64,000 nucleotides of DNA, from contig OV050033.1 in the NCBI GenBank assembly GCA_920105625.2, positions 88,166,280-88,230,279 on the forward strand, in the 5' to 3' direction. The DNA comes from Clusia tigrina. Lineage: Eukaryota; Arthropoda; Insecta; Diptera; Clusiidae. Every line of letters starts with the position of its first letter. The stretch's first letter is position 1. The notes under the pieces are model-generated. The model worked only from the letters and a program-made list of their open reading frames with translations. It had not been told where the DNA came from and searched no databases. A program made the translations under genes and the position numbers. Below, in pieces: positions 1 through 12,209 of this stretch.

Positions 1-3000
1 TCAGTTGCTGCCTCTGTCGATTGGGGGGTCTGCTGCCTTCTCTATGCCCATAACTACCCCTAACTGCGTCAGTTGGCGTCTCAGTCGGCGTCGCAGCCTC
101 TGTCAGCGTCTCTCTAGGCGTCTCAGTCTCTGCCGCCCTCGATTGGGGTGGTCTGCTGCATTCTCTATGCCAATATCTACCCCTATCTGCCTCAGTCGGC
201 GTCGCAGCCTCTGTCAGCGTATCTGTAGGTGTCTCAGTCGGTGCCGCTGTCGATTGGGGGGTTCTGCTGGCTTCTCTATGCCTATATCTACCCCTATCTG
301 CCTCAGCCGGCGACTCAGTCGGCGTCGCAGCGTCTGTCAGCGTCTCTGTAGGCGTCTTAGTCGCTGCGTCTATGTAGGCGTCTCAGTTGCTGCCTCTGTC
401 GATTGGGAGGGTCCGCTGCCTTCTCTATGCCTATATCTACCCCTAACTGCGTCAGTTGGCGTCTCAGTCGCCGTCGCAGCCTCTGTCAGCGTCTCTGTAG
501 GCGTCTCAGTCGCTGCCGCTGTCGATTGGGGGGTCTGCTGCCTTCTGTATGCCAATTTCTACCCCAATCTGCCTCAGTCGGCAAATCAGTCGGCGTCGCA
601 GCCTCTATCAGCGTCTCTATAGGCGTCTAAGTTGTTGCCGCTGTCGATTGGTGGGTCTGCTGCCTTCTCTATGCCTATACCTACCCCTACGCGCCACAGT
701 CGGCGTCACAGTCGGCTTCGCAGCCTCTGTCAGCGTCTCTGTAGGCGTCTCAGTCGCTGCCGCTGTCGATTGGGTGGTCTGCTGTTTTCTCTATGACAAT
801 ATCTACCCCTATCTGCCTCAGTGGGTATCTCAGTCGGCGTCGCAGCCTCTATCAGCGTCTCTGTATGCGTGTCAGTTGTTGCCGCTGTCGATTGGGTTGT
901 CTGCTGCCTTCTTTATGCCTATGCCTAACCATCTCTGCCTCAGTCGGCGTCGCAGCCTCTGTTAGCTTCGCAGCCTCTGTCAGCGTCTATGTAGGCGTCT
1001 CAGTCGCTGCCGCTCTCGATTGGGGGGTCTGCTGCCTTCTCTATGCCTATATCTACCCATATCTGCCTCAGTCGGAGTCCAGCCTCTCTCAGCGTCTCTG
1101 TAGGCGTCTTAGTCGCTGCGTCTATGTAGGCGTCTCAGTTGCTGCCTCTGTCGATTGGTGGGGTCTGCTGCCTTCTCTATGCCTATATCTACCCCAACCT
1201 GCCTCAGTTGGCGTCTCAGTCGGCGTCGCAGCCTCTGTCAGCGTTTCTCTAGGCGTCTCAGTCGCTGCCGCCCTCGATTGGGGGGTCTGCTGCATTCTCT
1301 ATGCCAATATCTACCCCTATCTGCCTCAGTCGGCGTCGCAGCCTCTGTCAGCGTATCTGTAGGTGTCTCAGTCGGTGCCGCTGTCGATTGGGGGGTCTGC
1401 TGCCTTCTCTATGCCTATATCTACCACTATCTGCCTCAGCCGGCGACTCAGTCGGCGTCGCAGCGTCTGTCAGCGTCGCAGCCTCTGTCAGCGTCTCTGT
1501 AGGCGTCTCAGTCGCTGCCGCTGTCGATTGGGGGTCTGCTGCCTTCTCTATGCCTATGTCTACCCCTCTCTGCCTCAGTCGGCATATTAGTTGGCGTCGC
1601 AGCCTCTGTCAGCGTCTCTGTAGGCTTCTCAGTCGCTGCCGCTGTTGATTGGGGGGTCTGCTGCCTTGTCTATGCCAATATCTACCCCTATCTGCGTCAG
1701 TTGGCGTCGCGGCCTCTGTCAGCGTATCTGTAAGTGTCTCAGTCGGTGCCGCTGTCGATTGGGGGTCTGCTGCCTTCTCTATGCCTATGTCTACCCCTCT
1801 CTGCCTCAGACGGCATCTTAGTTGGCGTCGCAGCCTCTGTCAGCGTCTCTGTAGGCTTCTCAGTCGCTGCAGCTGTTGATTGGGGGTCTGCTGCCTTCTC
1901 TATGTCTATGTCTACCCCTCTCTGCCTCAGTCGGCATCTTAGTTGGCGTCGCAGCCTCTATCAGCGTCTCTGTAGGTTTCTCAGTCGCTGCCGTTGTTGA
2001 TTGTGGGGTCTGCTGCCTTGTCTATGCCAATATCTACCCCTATCTGCCTCAGTCGGCGTCGCGGCCTCTGTCAGCGTATCTGTAGGTGTCTCAGTCGGTG
2101 CCGCTGTCGATTGGGGGGGTCTGCTGCCTTCTCTATGCCTATATCTACCCCTATTTGCCTCACCCGGCGACTCAGTCGGCGTCGCAGCGTCTGTCAGCGT
2201 CGCAGCCTCTGTCAGCGTCTCTGTAGGCGTCTCAGTCGCTGCCGTTGTCGATTGGGGGGGGTCTGCTGCCTTCTCTATGCCTATATCTACCCCTATCTGC
2301 CTCAGTCGGCGTCGCAGCCTCTGTCAGCGTCTCTGTAGGCGTCTCAGTACCTGCCGCTGTCGATTGGGGGGTCTGCTGCATTCTCTATGCCTATATCTAC
2401 CCCTATCTGCCTCAGTCGGAGTCCAGCCTCTCTCAGCGTCTCTGTAGGCGTCTTAGTCGCTGCGTCTATGTAGGCGTCTCAGTTGCTGCCTCTGTCGATT
2501 GGGGGTCTGCTGCCTTCTCTATGCCTATATCTACCCCTAACTGCCTCAGTCGGCGTCGCGGCCTCTGTCAGCGTATCTGTAGGTGTCTCAGTCGGTGCCG
2601 CTGTCGATTGGGGGGGTCTGCTGCCGTCTCTATGCCTATATCTACCCATATCCGCATCTGTCGGCGTCGCAGCCTCTCTCAGCGCCTCTGTAGGCGTCTC
2701 AGTACCTGCCGCTGTCGATTGGGGGGTCTGCTGCATTCTCTATGCCTATATCTACCCCTATCTGCCTCAGTCGGCGTCGCAGCCTCTGTCAGCGTCTCTG
2801 TAGGCGTCTCAGTCGCTGCCGCTGTCGATTGGGGGGTCTGATGCCTTCTCTATGCCTATGTCTACCCCTCTCTGCCTCAGCCGGCGTCTCAGTCGGCGTC
2901 GCAGCATATGTCAGCGTCTCTATAGGCGTCTCAGTCGCTGCCGCTGTCGATTGGGGTCTGCTGCCTTCTGTATTCCTATTTCTACCCCTATCTGCTTCAG

Positions 3001-4811
3001 TCGGCAACTCAGTCGGCGTCGCAGCCTCTATCAGCGTCTCTGTAGGCGTCCCAGTTGTTGCCGCTGTCGATTGTTGGGTCTGCTGCCTTCTCTATGCCTA
3101 TATCTACCCCTACGCGCTTCAGTCGGCGTCACAGTCGGCTTCGCAGCTTCTGTCAGTGTCTCTGTAGGCGTCTCAGTTGCTGCCTCTGTCGATTGGGGGG
3201 TCTGCTGCCTTCTCTATGCCTATATCTACCCCTAACTGCGTCAGTTGGCGTCTCAGTCGGCGTCGCAGCCTCTGTCAGCGTCTCTCTAGGCATCTCAGTC
3301 TCTGCCGCCCTCGATTGGGGTGGTCTGCTGCATTCTCTATGCCAATATCTACCCATATCTGCCTCAGTCGGAGTCCAGCCTCTCTCAGCGTCTCTGTAGG
3401 CGTCTTAGTCGCTGCGTCTATGTAGGCGTCTCAGTTGCTGCCTCTGTCGATTGGGGGTCTGCTGCCTTCTCTATGCCTATATCTACCCCTAACTGCGTCA
3501 GTTGGCGTCTCAGTCGGCGTCGCAGCCTCTGTCAGCGTCTCTCTAGGCGTCTCAGTCGCTGCCGCCCTCGATTGAGGGGGTCTGCTGCATTCTCTATGCC
3601 AATATCTACCCCTATCTGCCTCAGTCAGCGTCGCAGCCTCTGTCAGCGTATCTGTATGTGTCTCAGTCGGTGCCGCTGTCGATTGGGGGGTCTGCTGCCT
3701 TCTCTATGCCTATATCTACCCCTATCTGCCTCAGCCGGCAACTCAGTCGGCGTCGCAGCGTCTGTCAGCGTCTCTGTAGGCGTCTTAGTCGCTGCGTCTA
3801 TGTAGGCGTCTCAGTTGCTGCCTCTGTCGATTGGGGGGTCCGCTGCCTTCTCTATGCCTATATCTACCCCTAACTGCGTCAGTTGGCGTCTCAGTCGCCG
3901 TCGCAGCCTCTGTCAGCGTCTCTGTAGGCGTCTCAGTCGCTGCCGCTGTCGATTGGGGGGCCTGCTGCCTTCTGTATGCCAATTTCTACCCCTATCTGCC
4001 GCAGTCGGCAACTCAGTCGGCGTCGCAGCCTCTATCAGCGTCTCTATAGGCGTCTAAGTTGTTGCCGCTGTCGATTGGTGGGTCTGCTGCCTTCTCTATG
4101 CCTATACCTACCCCTACGCGCCACAGTCGGCGTCACAGTCGGCTTCGCAGCCTCTGTCAGCGTCTCTGTAGGCGTCTCAGTCGCTGCCGCTGTCGATTGG
4201 GTGGTCTGTTGTTTTCTCTATGCCAATATCTACCCCTATCTGCCTCAGTGGGCATCTCAGTCGGCGTCGTAACCTCTATCAGCGTCTCTGTATGCGTGTC
4301 AGTTGTTGCCGCTGTCGATTGGGTTGTCTGCTGCCTTCTTTATGCCTATGCCTAACCATCTCTGCCTCAGTCGGCGTCGCAGCCTCTGTCAGCTTCGCAG
4401 CCTCTGTCAGCGTTTATGTAGGCGTCTCAGTCGCTGCCGCTCTCGATTGGGGGGTCTGCTGCCTTCTCTATGCCTATATCTACCCATATCTGCCTCAGTC
4501 GGAGTCCAGCCTCTCTCAGCGTCTCTGTAGGCGTCTTAGTCGCTGCGTCTATGTAGGCGTCTCAGTTGCTGCCTCTGTCGATTGGGGGGGTCTGCTGCCT
4601 TCTCTATGCCTATATCTACCCCTAACTGCCTCAGTTGGCGTCTCAGTCGGCGTCGCAGCCTCTGTCAGCGTTTCTCTAGGCGTCTCAGTCGCTGCCGCCC
4701 TCGATTGGGGGGTCTGCTGCATTGTCTATGCCAATATCTACCCCTATCTGCCTCAGTCAGCGTCGCAGCCTCTGTCAGCGTCTCTGTAGGCGTCTCAGTC
4801 GCTGCCGCTGT
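1..4811. repeat. Type-A block 1
   Basis: Carries the A markers: the monomer with an internal 26-bp duplication (CTGCGTCTATGTAGG at about 365, 1107, 2461, 3412, 3792 and 4541) and the CCTAACCATCTCTGCC monomer (about 922 and 4345). Bases 361-1325 recur at 3789-4752 with an offset of 3427-3428. Bases 5-1000 also match 13907-14900 (offset about 13902). Short monomers of about 110 bp are frequent. None of the B markers (TTTCCAC, CATACGGCG) is present. The left edge is cut by the window. Confidence 0.7.
1756..1997. repeat. Two adjacent near-identical 121-bp monomers
   Basis: Monomers 1756-1876 and 1877-1997 share an unusual set of variants (GCCTATGTCTACCCC, CGGCATCTTAGTTGGCG, GTAGG(C/T)TTCTCAG) and differ at few positions, so they look like a recent duplication of a single monomer. 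A related pair lies at about 17148-17389. Most neighbours in this array are not each other's closest relatives, so adjacent similarity is the exception here. Confidence 0.6.
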
Positions 4812-6067
4812 CGATTGGGGGGTCTGATGCCTTCTCTATGCCTATGTCTACACCTCTCTGCCTCAGCCGGCGTGTCAGTCGGCGTCGCGGCATCTGGCAG
4901 CGTCTCTATAGGCGTCTCAGTCGCTGCCGCTGTCGATTGGGGTCTACTGCCTTCTGTATTCCTTTTTCTACCCCTATCTGCCTCAGTCGGCAGCTCAGTC
5001 GGCGTCGCAGCCTCTGTCAGCATCTCTGTAGGCGTCTCAGTTGTTGCCGCTGTCGATTGGTGGGTCTGCTGCCTTCTCTATGCCTATATCTACCCCTACG
5101 CGCCTCAGACGGCGTCACAGTCAGCATCGCAGCCTCTGTCAGCGTCTCTGTAGGCGTCTCAGTCGCTGCCGCTGTCGATTGGGGGGTCTGATGCCTTCTC
5201 TATGCCTATGTCTACACCTCTCTGCCTCAGCCGGCGTCTCAGTCGGCGTCGCGGCATCTGTCAGCGTCTCTATAGGCGTCTCAGTCGCTGCCGCTGTCGA
5301 TTGGGGTCTGCTGCCTTCTGTATTCCTATTTCTACCCCTATCTGCCTCAATCGGCAGCTCAGTCGGCGTCGCAGCCTCTGTCAGCATCTCTGTAGGCGTC
5401 TCAGTTGTTGTCGCTGTCGATTGGGGGTCTGATGCCTTCTCTATGCCTATGTCTACCCCTCTCTGCCTCAGTCGGCGTCTTAGTCGGCGTCGCAGCCTCT
5501 GTCAGTGTCTCTGTAGGCGTCTCAGTCGCTGCCGCTGTCGATTGGGGGGGCTGCTGCCTTCTCTATGCCTATATCTACCCCTCTCTGCCTCAGCCGGCGT
5601 CTCAGTCGGCGTCGCAGCATCTGTCAGCGTTGCAGCCTCTGTCAGCGTCACTGTAGGCGTCTCAGTCGCTGCCGCTGTCGATTTGGGGGTCTGCTGACTT
5701 CTGTATACCTATTTCCACCCCTATCTGCCTCAGTCGGCAGCTCAGTCGTCGTCGCAGCCTCTATCAGCGTCTCTGTAGGCGTCTCAGTTGTTGGCGCTGT
5801 CGATTGGTGGGTCTACTGCCTTCTCTATGCCTATATCTACCCCTACGCGCCTCAGTCGGCGTCACAGTCGGCTTCGCAGCCTCTGTCAGCGTCTCTGTAG
5901 GCGTCTCAATCGCTGCCGCTGTCGATTGGGGGGTCTGATGCCTTCGCTATGCCTATATCTACCCCTCTCTGCCTCATACGGCGTCTCAGTCGGCATCGCA
6001 GCGTCTGTCAGCGTCGCAGCTTCTGTCAGCGTCTCTGTAGGCGTCCCAGTCGCTGACGCTGTCGATT

Positions 6068-6087
6068 GGGGGGGGGGGGGGGGGGGG
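6068..6087 (+). repeat. G20 homopolymer at a monomer junction
   Basis: Twenty consecutive G after CGATT, where most monomers have four to seven. The homologous junction in other higher-order copies has 12 (9094-9105), 9 (20952-20960), 11 (23499-23509), 12 (26145-26156), 7 (28283-28289) and 9 (30428-30436). This identifies one hypervariable mononucleotide site inherited with its monomer. Homopolymer length is also the property most prone to sequencing error, so the exact count is uncertain. Confidence 0.85.
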
Positions 6088-6485
6088 TCTGCTGCCTTCT
6101 CTATGCCTATATCTACCCCTATCTGCCTCAGTCGGCGTCTCAGACGGCGTCGCAGCCTCTGTCAGCGTCTCTGTAGGCGTCTCAGTCGCTGCCGCTGTCG
6201 ATTCGGGGGGCTGCTGCCTTCTCTATGCCTATATCTACCCCTACCTGCCTCAGTCGGCGTCGCAGCCTCTGTCAGCGTTTCAGTAGGCGTCTGATTCGCT
6301 GCCGCTGTCGATTGGGAGGGTCTGATGCCATCTCTATGCCTATATCTACCCCTACGCGCCTCAGTCGGCGTCACAGCCGGCGTCGCAGCGTCTGTCAGCG
6401 TCTCTGTAGGCGTCTCAGTCGCTGCCGCTGTCGATTGGGGGGTCTGCTGCCTTCTCTATGCCAATATCTACCCTTATCTGCCTCA

Positions 6486-6521
6486 GTCGGCGTCTCAGTC
6501 GGCGACTCAGTCGGCGTCTCA
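6486..6521 (+). repeat. 12-bp minisatellite, 3 copies
   Basis: Three copies of GTCGGCGTCTCA (the middle one reads GTCGGCGACTCA), followed by GTCGGCATCGCA. The host monomer (6432-6577) is therefore 146 bp, against 134 bp for the two-copy homologues. The same three-copy allele, including the GACTCA variant, is at 9504-9539 in the next higher-order unit. Confidence 0.85.
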
Positions 6522-8320
6522 GTCGGCATCGCAGCCATTGTCAGCGCCTATGTTGGCGTCTCAGTTGCTGCCGCTGTCGATTGGGGGGTCTGCTGCCTTC
6601 TCTATGCCTATATCTACCCCTAACTGCCTCAGCCGGCGTCTCAGTCGGCGTCGCAGCATCTGTCAGCGTCGCAGCCTCTGTCAGCGTCTCTATAGGCGTC
6701 TCAGTCGCTGCCGCTGTCGATTGGGGGGTCTGCTGACTTCTGTATTCCTATTTCCACTCCTATCTGCCTCAGTCGGCAGCTCAGTCGTCGTCGCAGCCTC
6801 TATCAGCATCTCTGTAGGCGTCTCAGTTGTTGCCGCTGTCGATTGGTGGGTCTGCTGCCTTCTCTATGCCTATATCTACCCCTACGCGCTTCAGTCGGCG
6901 TCACAGTCGGCTTCGCAGCCTCTGTCAGCGTCTCTGTAGGCGTCTCAGTCGCTGCCGCTGTCGATTGGGGGGTCTGATGCCTTCTCTATGACTATATCTA
7001 CCCCTCTCTGCCTCAAACGGCGTCTCAGTCGGCGTCGCAGCGTCTGTTAGCGTCGCAGCCTCGGTCAGCGTCTCAGTAGGCGTCTCAGTCGCTGCCGTTG
7101 TCGATTGGGGGGTCTGCTGCCTTCTCTATGACTACATCTACCCCTATCCGCATCAGTCGGCGTCGCAGCCTCTCTCAGCGTCTCTGTAGGTGTCTCAGTA
7201 CCTGCCGCTTTCGATTGGGGGTCTGCTGCATTCTCTATGCCTATATCTACCCCTAACTGCCTCAGCCGGCGTCTCAGTCGGCGTCGCAGCCTCTGCCAGC
7301 GTCTCTGTAGGCGTCTCAGTCGCTGCCGCTGTCGATTGAGGGGTCTGATGCCTTCTCTATGCCTATGTCTACACCTCTCTGCCTCAGCCGGCGTGTCAGT
7401 CGGCGTCGCGGCATCTGGCAGCGACTCTATAGGCGTCTCAGTCGCTGCCGCTGTCGATTGGGGTCTACTGCCTTCTGTATTCATATTTCTACCCCTATCT
7501 GCCTCAGTCGGCAGCTCAGTCGGCGTCGCAGCCTCTGTCAGCATCTCTGTAGGCGTCTCAGTTGTTGTCGCTGTCGATTGGGGGTCTGCTGCCTTCTCTA
7601 TGCCTATGTCTACCCCTCTCTGCCTCAGTCGGCGTCTTAGTCGGCGTCGCAGCCTCTATCAGCGTCTCTGTAGGCGTCTCAGTTGTTGCCGCTGTCGATT
7701 GGTGGGTCTGCTGCCTTCTCTATGCCTATATCTACCCCTACGCGCCTCAGTCTTCGTCACAGTCAGCATCGCAGCCTCTGTCAGCGTCTCTGTAGGCGTC
7801 TCAGTCGCTGCCGCTGTCGATTGGGGGGTCTGATGCCTTCTCTATGCCTATGTCTACACCTCTCTGCCTCAGCCGGCGTCTCAGTCGGCGTCGCGGCATC
7901 TGTCAGTGTCTCTATAGGCGTCTCAGTCGCTGCCGCTGTCGATTGGGGTCTGCTGCCTTCTGTATTCCTATTTCTACCCCTATCTGCCTCAATCGGCAGC
8001 TCAGTCGGCGTCGCAGCCTCTGTCAGCATCTCTGTAGGCGTCTCAGTTGTTGTCGCTGTCGATTGGGGGTCTGCCGCCTTCTCTATGCCTATGTCTACCC
8101 CTCTCTGCCTCAGTCGGCGTCTTAGTCGGCGTCGCAGCCTCTGTCAGTGTCTCTGTAGGCGTCTCAGTCGCTGCCGCTGTCGATTGGGGGGTCTGCTGCC
8201 TTCTCTATGCCTATATCTACCCCTCTCTGCCTCAGCCGGCGTCTCAGTCGGCGTCGCAGCATCTGTCAGCGTTGCAGCCTCTGTCAGCGTCTCTGTAGGC
8301 GTCTCAGTCGCTGCCGCTGT

Positions 8321-9088
8321 CGATTGGGGGGTCTGCTGACTTCTGTATACCTATTTCCACCCCTATCTCCCTCAGTCGGCAGCTCAGTCGTCGTCGCAGC
8401 CTCTATCAGCGTCTCTGTAGGCGTCTCAGTTGTTGCCGCTGTCGATTGGTGGGTCTACTGCCTTCTCTATGCCTATATCTACCCCTACGCGCCTCAGTCG
8501 GCGTCACAGTCGGCTTCGCAGCCTCTGTCAGCGTCTCTGTAGGCGTCTCAATCGCTGCCGCTGTCGATTGGGGGGTCTGATGCCTTCGCTATGCCTATAT
8601 CTACCCCTCCCTGCCTCATACGGCGTCTCAGTCGGCATCGCAGCGTCTGTCAGCGTCGCAGCTTCTGTCAGCGTCTCTATAGGCGTCTCAGTCGCTGCCG
8701 CTGTCGATTGGGGGGTCTGCTGACTTCTGTATTCCTATTTCCACTCCTATCTCCCTCAGTCGGCAGCTCAGTCGTCGTCGCAGCCTCTATCAGCGTCTCT
8801 GTAGGCGTCTCAGTTGTTGCCGCTGTCGATTGGTGGGTCTACTGCCTTCTCTATGCCTATATCTACCCCTACGCGCCTCAGTCGGCGTCACAGTCGGCTT
8901 CGCAGCCTCTGTCAGCGTCTCTGTAGGCGTCTCAATCGCTGCCGCTGTCGATTGGGGGGTCTGATGCCTTCGCTATGCCTATATCTACCCCTCTCTGCCT
9001 CATACGGCGTCTCAGTCGGCATCGCAGCGTCTGTCAGCGTCGCAGCTTCTGTCAGCGTCTCTGTAGGCGTCCCAGTCGCTGACGCTGT
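8321..9088. repeat. 384-bp tandem duplication (3 monomers)
   Basis: Bases 8321-8704 and 8705-9088 are two direct copies of a three-monomer unit: the TGACTT/TTTCCAC monomer, the GTCTACTGCC/TACGCGCC monomer and the CATACGGCG monomer. The spacing of matching CGATT landmarks is exactly 384. A third copy forms the end of the next higher-order unit (11340-11723). The second copy ends in GTCCCAGTCGCTGACGC and a G12 run, whereas the first ends in GTCTCAGTCGCTGCCGC and G6. Confidence 0.8.
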
Positions 9089-9093
9089 CGATT

Positions 9094-9105
9094 GGGGGGG
9101 GGGGG
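9094..9105 (+). repeat. G12 run, homologue of the G20 site
   Basis: Sits at the same place in copy 2 of the 3.02-kb unit as the G20 run in copy 1. The 8-base difference accounts exactly for the change of copy offset from 3026 to 3018. Confidence 0.85.
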
Positions 9106-9503
9106 TCTGCTGCCTTCTCTATGCCTATATCTACCCCTATCTGCCTCAGTCGGCGTCTCAGACGGCGTCGCAGCCTCTGTCAGCGTCTCTGTAGGCGTCT
9201 CAGTCGCTGCCGCTGTCGATTGGGGGGGCTGCTGCCTTCTCTATGCCTATATCTACCCCTACCTGCCTCAGTCGGCGTCGCAGCCTCTGTCAGCGTTTCA
9301 GTAGGCGTCTGATTCGCTGCCGCTGTCGATTGGGGGGGTCTGATGCCATCTCTATGCCTATATCTACCCCTACGCGCCTCAGTCGGCGTCACAGCCGGCG
9401 TCGCAGCCTCTGTCAGCGTCTCTGTAGGCGTCTCAGTCGCTGCCGCTGTCGATTGGGGGGTCTGCTGCCTTCTCTATGCCAATATCTACCCTTATCTGCC
9501 TCA

Positions 9504-9539
9504 GTCGGCGTCTCAGTCGGCGACTCAGTCGGCGTCTCA
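9504..9539 (+). repeat. 12-bp minisatellite, 3 copies (duplicate allele)
   Basis: Identical in structure to 6486-6521, with the same variant middle repeat. It was carried by the 3.02-kb block duplication; the host monomer 9450-9595 is also 146 bp. Confidence 0.85.
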
Positions 9540-12209
9540 GTCGGCATCGCAGCCATTGTCAGCGCCTATGTTGGCGTCTCAGTTGCTGCCGCTGTCGATT
9601 GGGGGGTCTGCTGCCTTCTCTATGCCTATATCTACCCCTAACTGCCTCAGCCGGCGTCTCAGTCGGCGTCGCAGCATCTGTCAGCGTCGCAGCCTCTGTC
9701 AGCGTCTCTATAGGCGTCTCAGTCGCTGCCGCTGTCGATTGGGGGGTCTGCTGACTTCTGTATTCCTATTTCCACTCCTATCTGCCTCAGTCGGCAGCTC
9801 AGTCGTCGTCGCAGCCTCTATCAGCGTCTCTGTAGGCGTCTCAGTTTTTGCCGCTGTCGATTGGTGGGTCTGCTGCCTTCTCTATGCCTATATCTACCCC
9901 TACGCGCTTCAGTCGGCGTCACAGTCGGCTTCGCAGCCTCTGTCAGCGTCTCTGTAGGCGTCTCAGTCGCTGCCGCTGTCGATTGGGGGGTCTGATGCCT
10001 TCTCTATGACTATATCTACCCCTCTCTGCCTCAAACGGCGTCTCAGTCGGCGTCGCAGCGTCTGTTAGCGTCGCAGCCTCGGTCAGCGTCTCAGTAGGCG
10101 TCTCAGTCGCCGCCGTTGTCGATTGGGGGGTCTGCTGTCTTCTCTATGACTACATCTACCCCTATCCGCATCAGTCGGCGTCGCAGCCTCTCTCAGCGTC
10201 TCTGTAGGTGTCTCAGTACCTGCCGCTTTCGATTGGGGGGTCTGCTGCATTCTCTATGCCTATATCTACCCCTAACTGCCTCAGCCGGCGTCTCAGTCGG
10301 CGTCGCAGCCTCTGTCAGCGTCTCTGTAGGCGTCTCAGTCGCTGCCGCTGTCGATTGAGGGGTCTGATGCCTTCTCTATGCCTATGTCTACACCTCTCTG
10401 CCTCAGCCGGCGTGTCAGTCGGCGTCGCGGCATCTGGCAGCGACTCTATAGGCGTCTCAGTCGCTGCCGCTGTCGATTGGGGTCTACTGCCTTCTGTATT
10501 CATATTTCTACCCCTATCTGCCTCAGTCGGCAGCTCAGTCGGCGTCGCAGCCTCTGTCAGCATCTCTGTAGGCGTCTCAGTTGTTGTCGCTGTCGATTGG
10601 GGGTCTGCTGCCTTCTCTATGCCTATGTCTACCCCTCTCTGCCTCAGTCGGCGTCTTAGTCGGCGTCGCAGCCTCTATCAGCGTCTCTGTAGGCGTCTCA
10701 GTTGTTGCCGCTGTCGATTGGTGGGTCTGCTGCCTTCTCTATGCCTATATCTACCCTTACGCGCCTCAGTCGGCGTCACAGTCAGCATCGCAGCCTCTGT
10801 CAGCGTCTCTGTAGGCGTCTCAGTCGCTGCCGCTGTCGATTGGGGGGTCTGATGCCTTCTCTATGCCTATGTCTACACCTCTCTGCCTCAGCCGGCGTCT
10901 CAGTCGGCGTCGCGGCATCTGTCAGTGTCTCTATAGGCGTCTCAGTCGCTGCCGCTGTCGATTGGGGTCTGCTGCCTTCTGTATTCCTATTTCTACCCCT
11001 ATCTGCCTCAATCGGCAGCTCAGTCGGCGTCGCAGCCTCTGTCAGCATCTCTGTAGGCGTCTCAGTTGTTGTCGCTGTCGATTGGGGGTCTGCCGCCTTC
11101 TCTATGCCTATGTCTACCCCTCTCTGCCTCAGTCGGCGTCTTAGTCGGCGTCGCAGCCTCTGTCAGTGTCTCTGTAGGCGTCTCAGTCGCTGCCGCTGTC
11201 GATTGGGGGGGCTGCTGCCTTCTCTATGCCTATATCTACCCCTCTCTGCCTCAGCCGGCGTCTCAGTCGGCGTCGCAGCATCTGTCAGCGTTGCAGCCTC
11301 TGTCAGCGTCTCTGTAGGCGTCTCAGTCGCTGCCGCTGTCGATTGGGGGGTCTGCTGACTTCTGTATACCTATTTCCACCCCTATCTCCCTCAGTCGGCA
11401 GCTCAGTCGTCGTCGCAGCCTCTATCAGCGTCTCTGTAGGCGTCTCAGTTGTTGCCGCTGTCGATTGGTGGGTCTACTGCCTTCTCTATGCCTATATCTA
11501 CCCCTACGCGCCTCAGTCGGCGTCACAGTCGGCTTCGCAGCCTCTGTCAGCGTCTCTGTAGGCGTCTCAATCGCTGCCGCTGTCGATTGGGGGGTCTGAT
11601 GCCTTCGCTATGCCTATATCTACCCCTCCCTGCCTCATACGGCGTCTCAGTCGGCATCGCAGCGTCTGTCAGCGTCGCAGCTTCTGTCAGCGTCTCTGTA
11701 GGCGTCTCAGTCGCTGCCGCTGTCGATTGGGGGGTCTGATGCCTTCTCTATGCCTATGTCTACCCCTCTCTGCCTCAGCCGGCGTCTCAGTCGGCGTCGC
11801 AGCATCTGTCAGCGTCTCTATAGGCGTCTCAGTCGCTGCCGCTGTCGATTGGGGTCTGCTGCCTTCTGTATTCCTATTTCTACCCCTATCTGCTTCAGTC
11901 GGCAACTCAGTCGGCGTCGCAGCCTCTGTCAGCGTCTCTGTAGGCGTCTCAGTCGCTGCCGCTGTCGATTGGGGGGCCTGCTGCCTTCTGTATGCCAATT
12001 TCTACTCCTATCTGCCTCAGTCGGCAACTCAGTCGGCGTCGCAGCCTCTATCAGCGTCTCTATAGGCGTCTAAGTTGTTGCCGCTGTCGATTGGTGGGTC
12101 TGCTGCCTTCTCTATGCCTATACCTACCCCTAACTGCCTCAGTTGGCGTCTCAGTCGGCGTCGCAGCCTCTGTCAGCGTTTCTCTAGGCGTCTCAGTCGC
12201 TGCCGCTGT

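Larger units (their letters stand above)
5679..8704. repeat. 3.02-kb higher-order repeat, copy 1
   Basis: About 25 monomers. Landmarks at 5689, 5788, 6162, 6325, 6458, 7359, 7844, 8207 and 8430 recur 3026 bases downstream (before the G-run difference) or 3018-3019 bases downstream (after it). The 8-base change in offset is explained by G20 here versus G12 in copy 2. Monomer order and private variants, such as GTCCCAGTCGCTGACGC and GATTCGCTGCC, are shared, so this is a block duplication and not independent homogenisation. Confidence 0.85.
4812..11723. repeat. Type-B block 1
   Basis: Begins with the monomer TGATGCC...GTCTACACC plus GGCATCTGGCAGCG, and carries repeated B markers: TGACTTCTGTAT...TTTCCAC (about 5695, 6732, 8337, 8721, 9754 and 11353) and CATACGGCGTCTCAG (about 5975, 8617, 9001 and 11636). 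The A markers are absent throughout. Most of the block is one 3.02-kb higher-order repeat present twice (5679-8704 and 8705-11723), preceded by a partial copy: 5041-5930 matches 7683-8570 with offset 2642. Contains the longest G-run in the window (6068-6087). Confidence 0.72.
8705..11723. repeat. 3.02-kb higher-order repeat, copy 2
   Basis: Direct tandem continuation of 5679-8704, 3019 bp long, with only scattered differences. The match stops at 11724, where the following monomer (TGATGCC, GTCTACCCC) is of a different kind and the next A-type block begins. Its first 384 bases also duplicate the last 384 bases of copy 1, which suggests how the unit boundary arose by unequal exchange between 384-bp homologues. 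Confidence 0.85.

Noticed and set aside
5..622. The many other frames of 60-290 codons on both strands
   Set aside because: All are repetitive translations of the same monomer, overlap each other heavily in several frames, and lack any recognisable domain.
6068..6087. G20 as a gap filler or vector artefact
   Set aside because: The homologous site is also long (7-12 G) in several other units, so an unstable natural run is more likely, though its exact length may be wrong.
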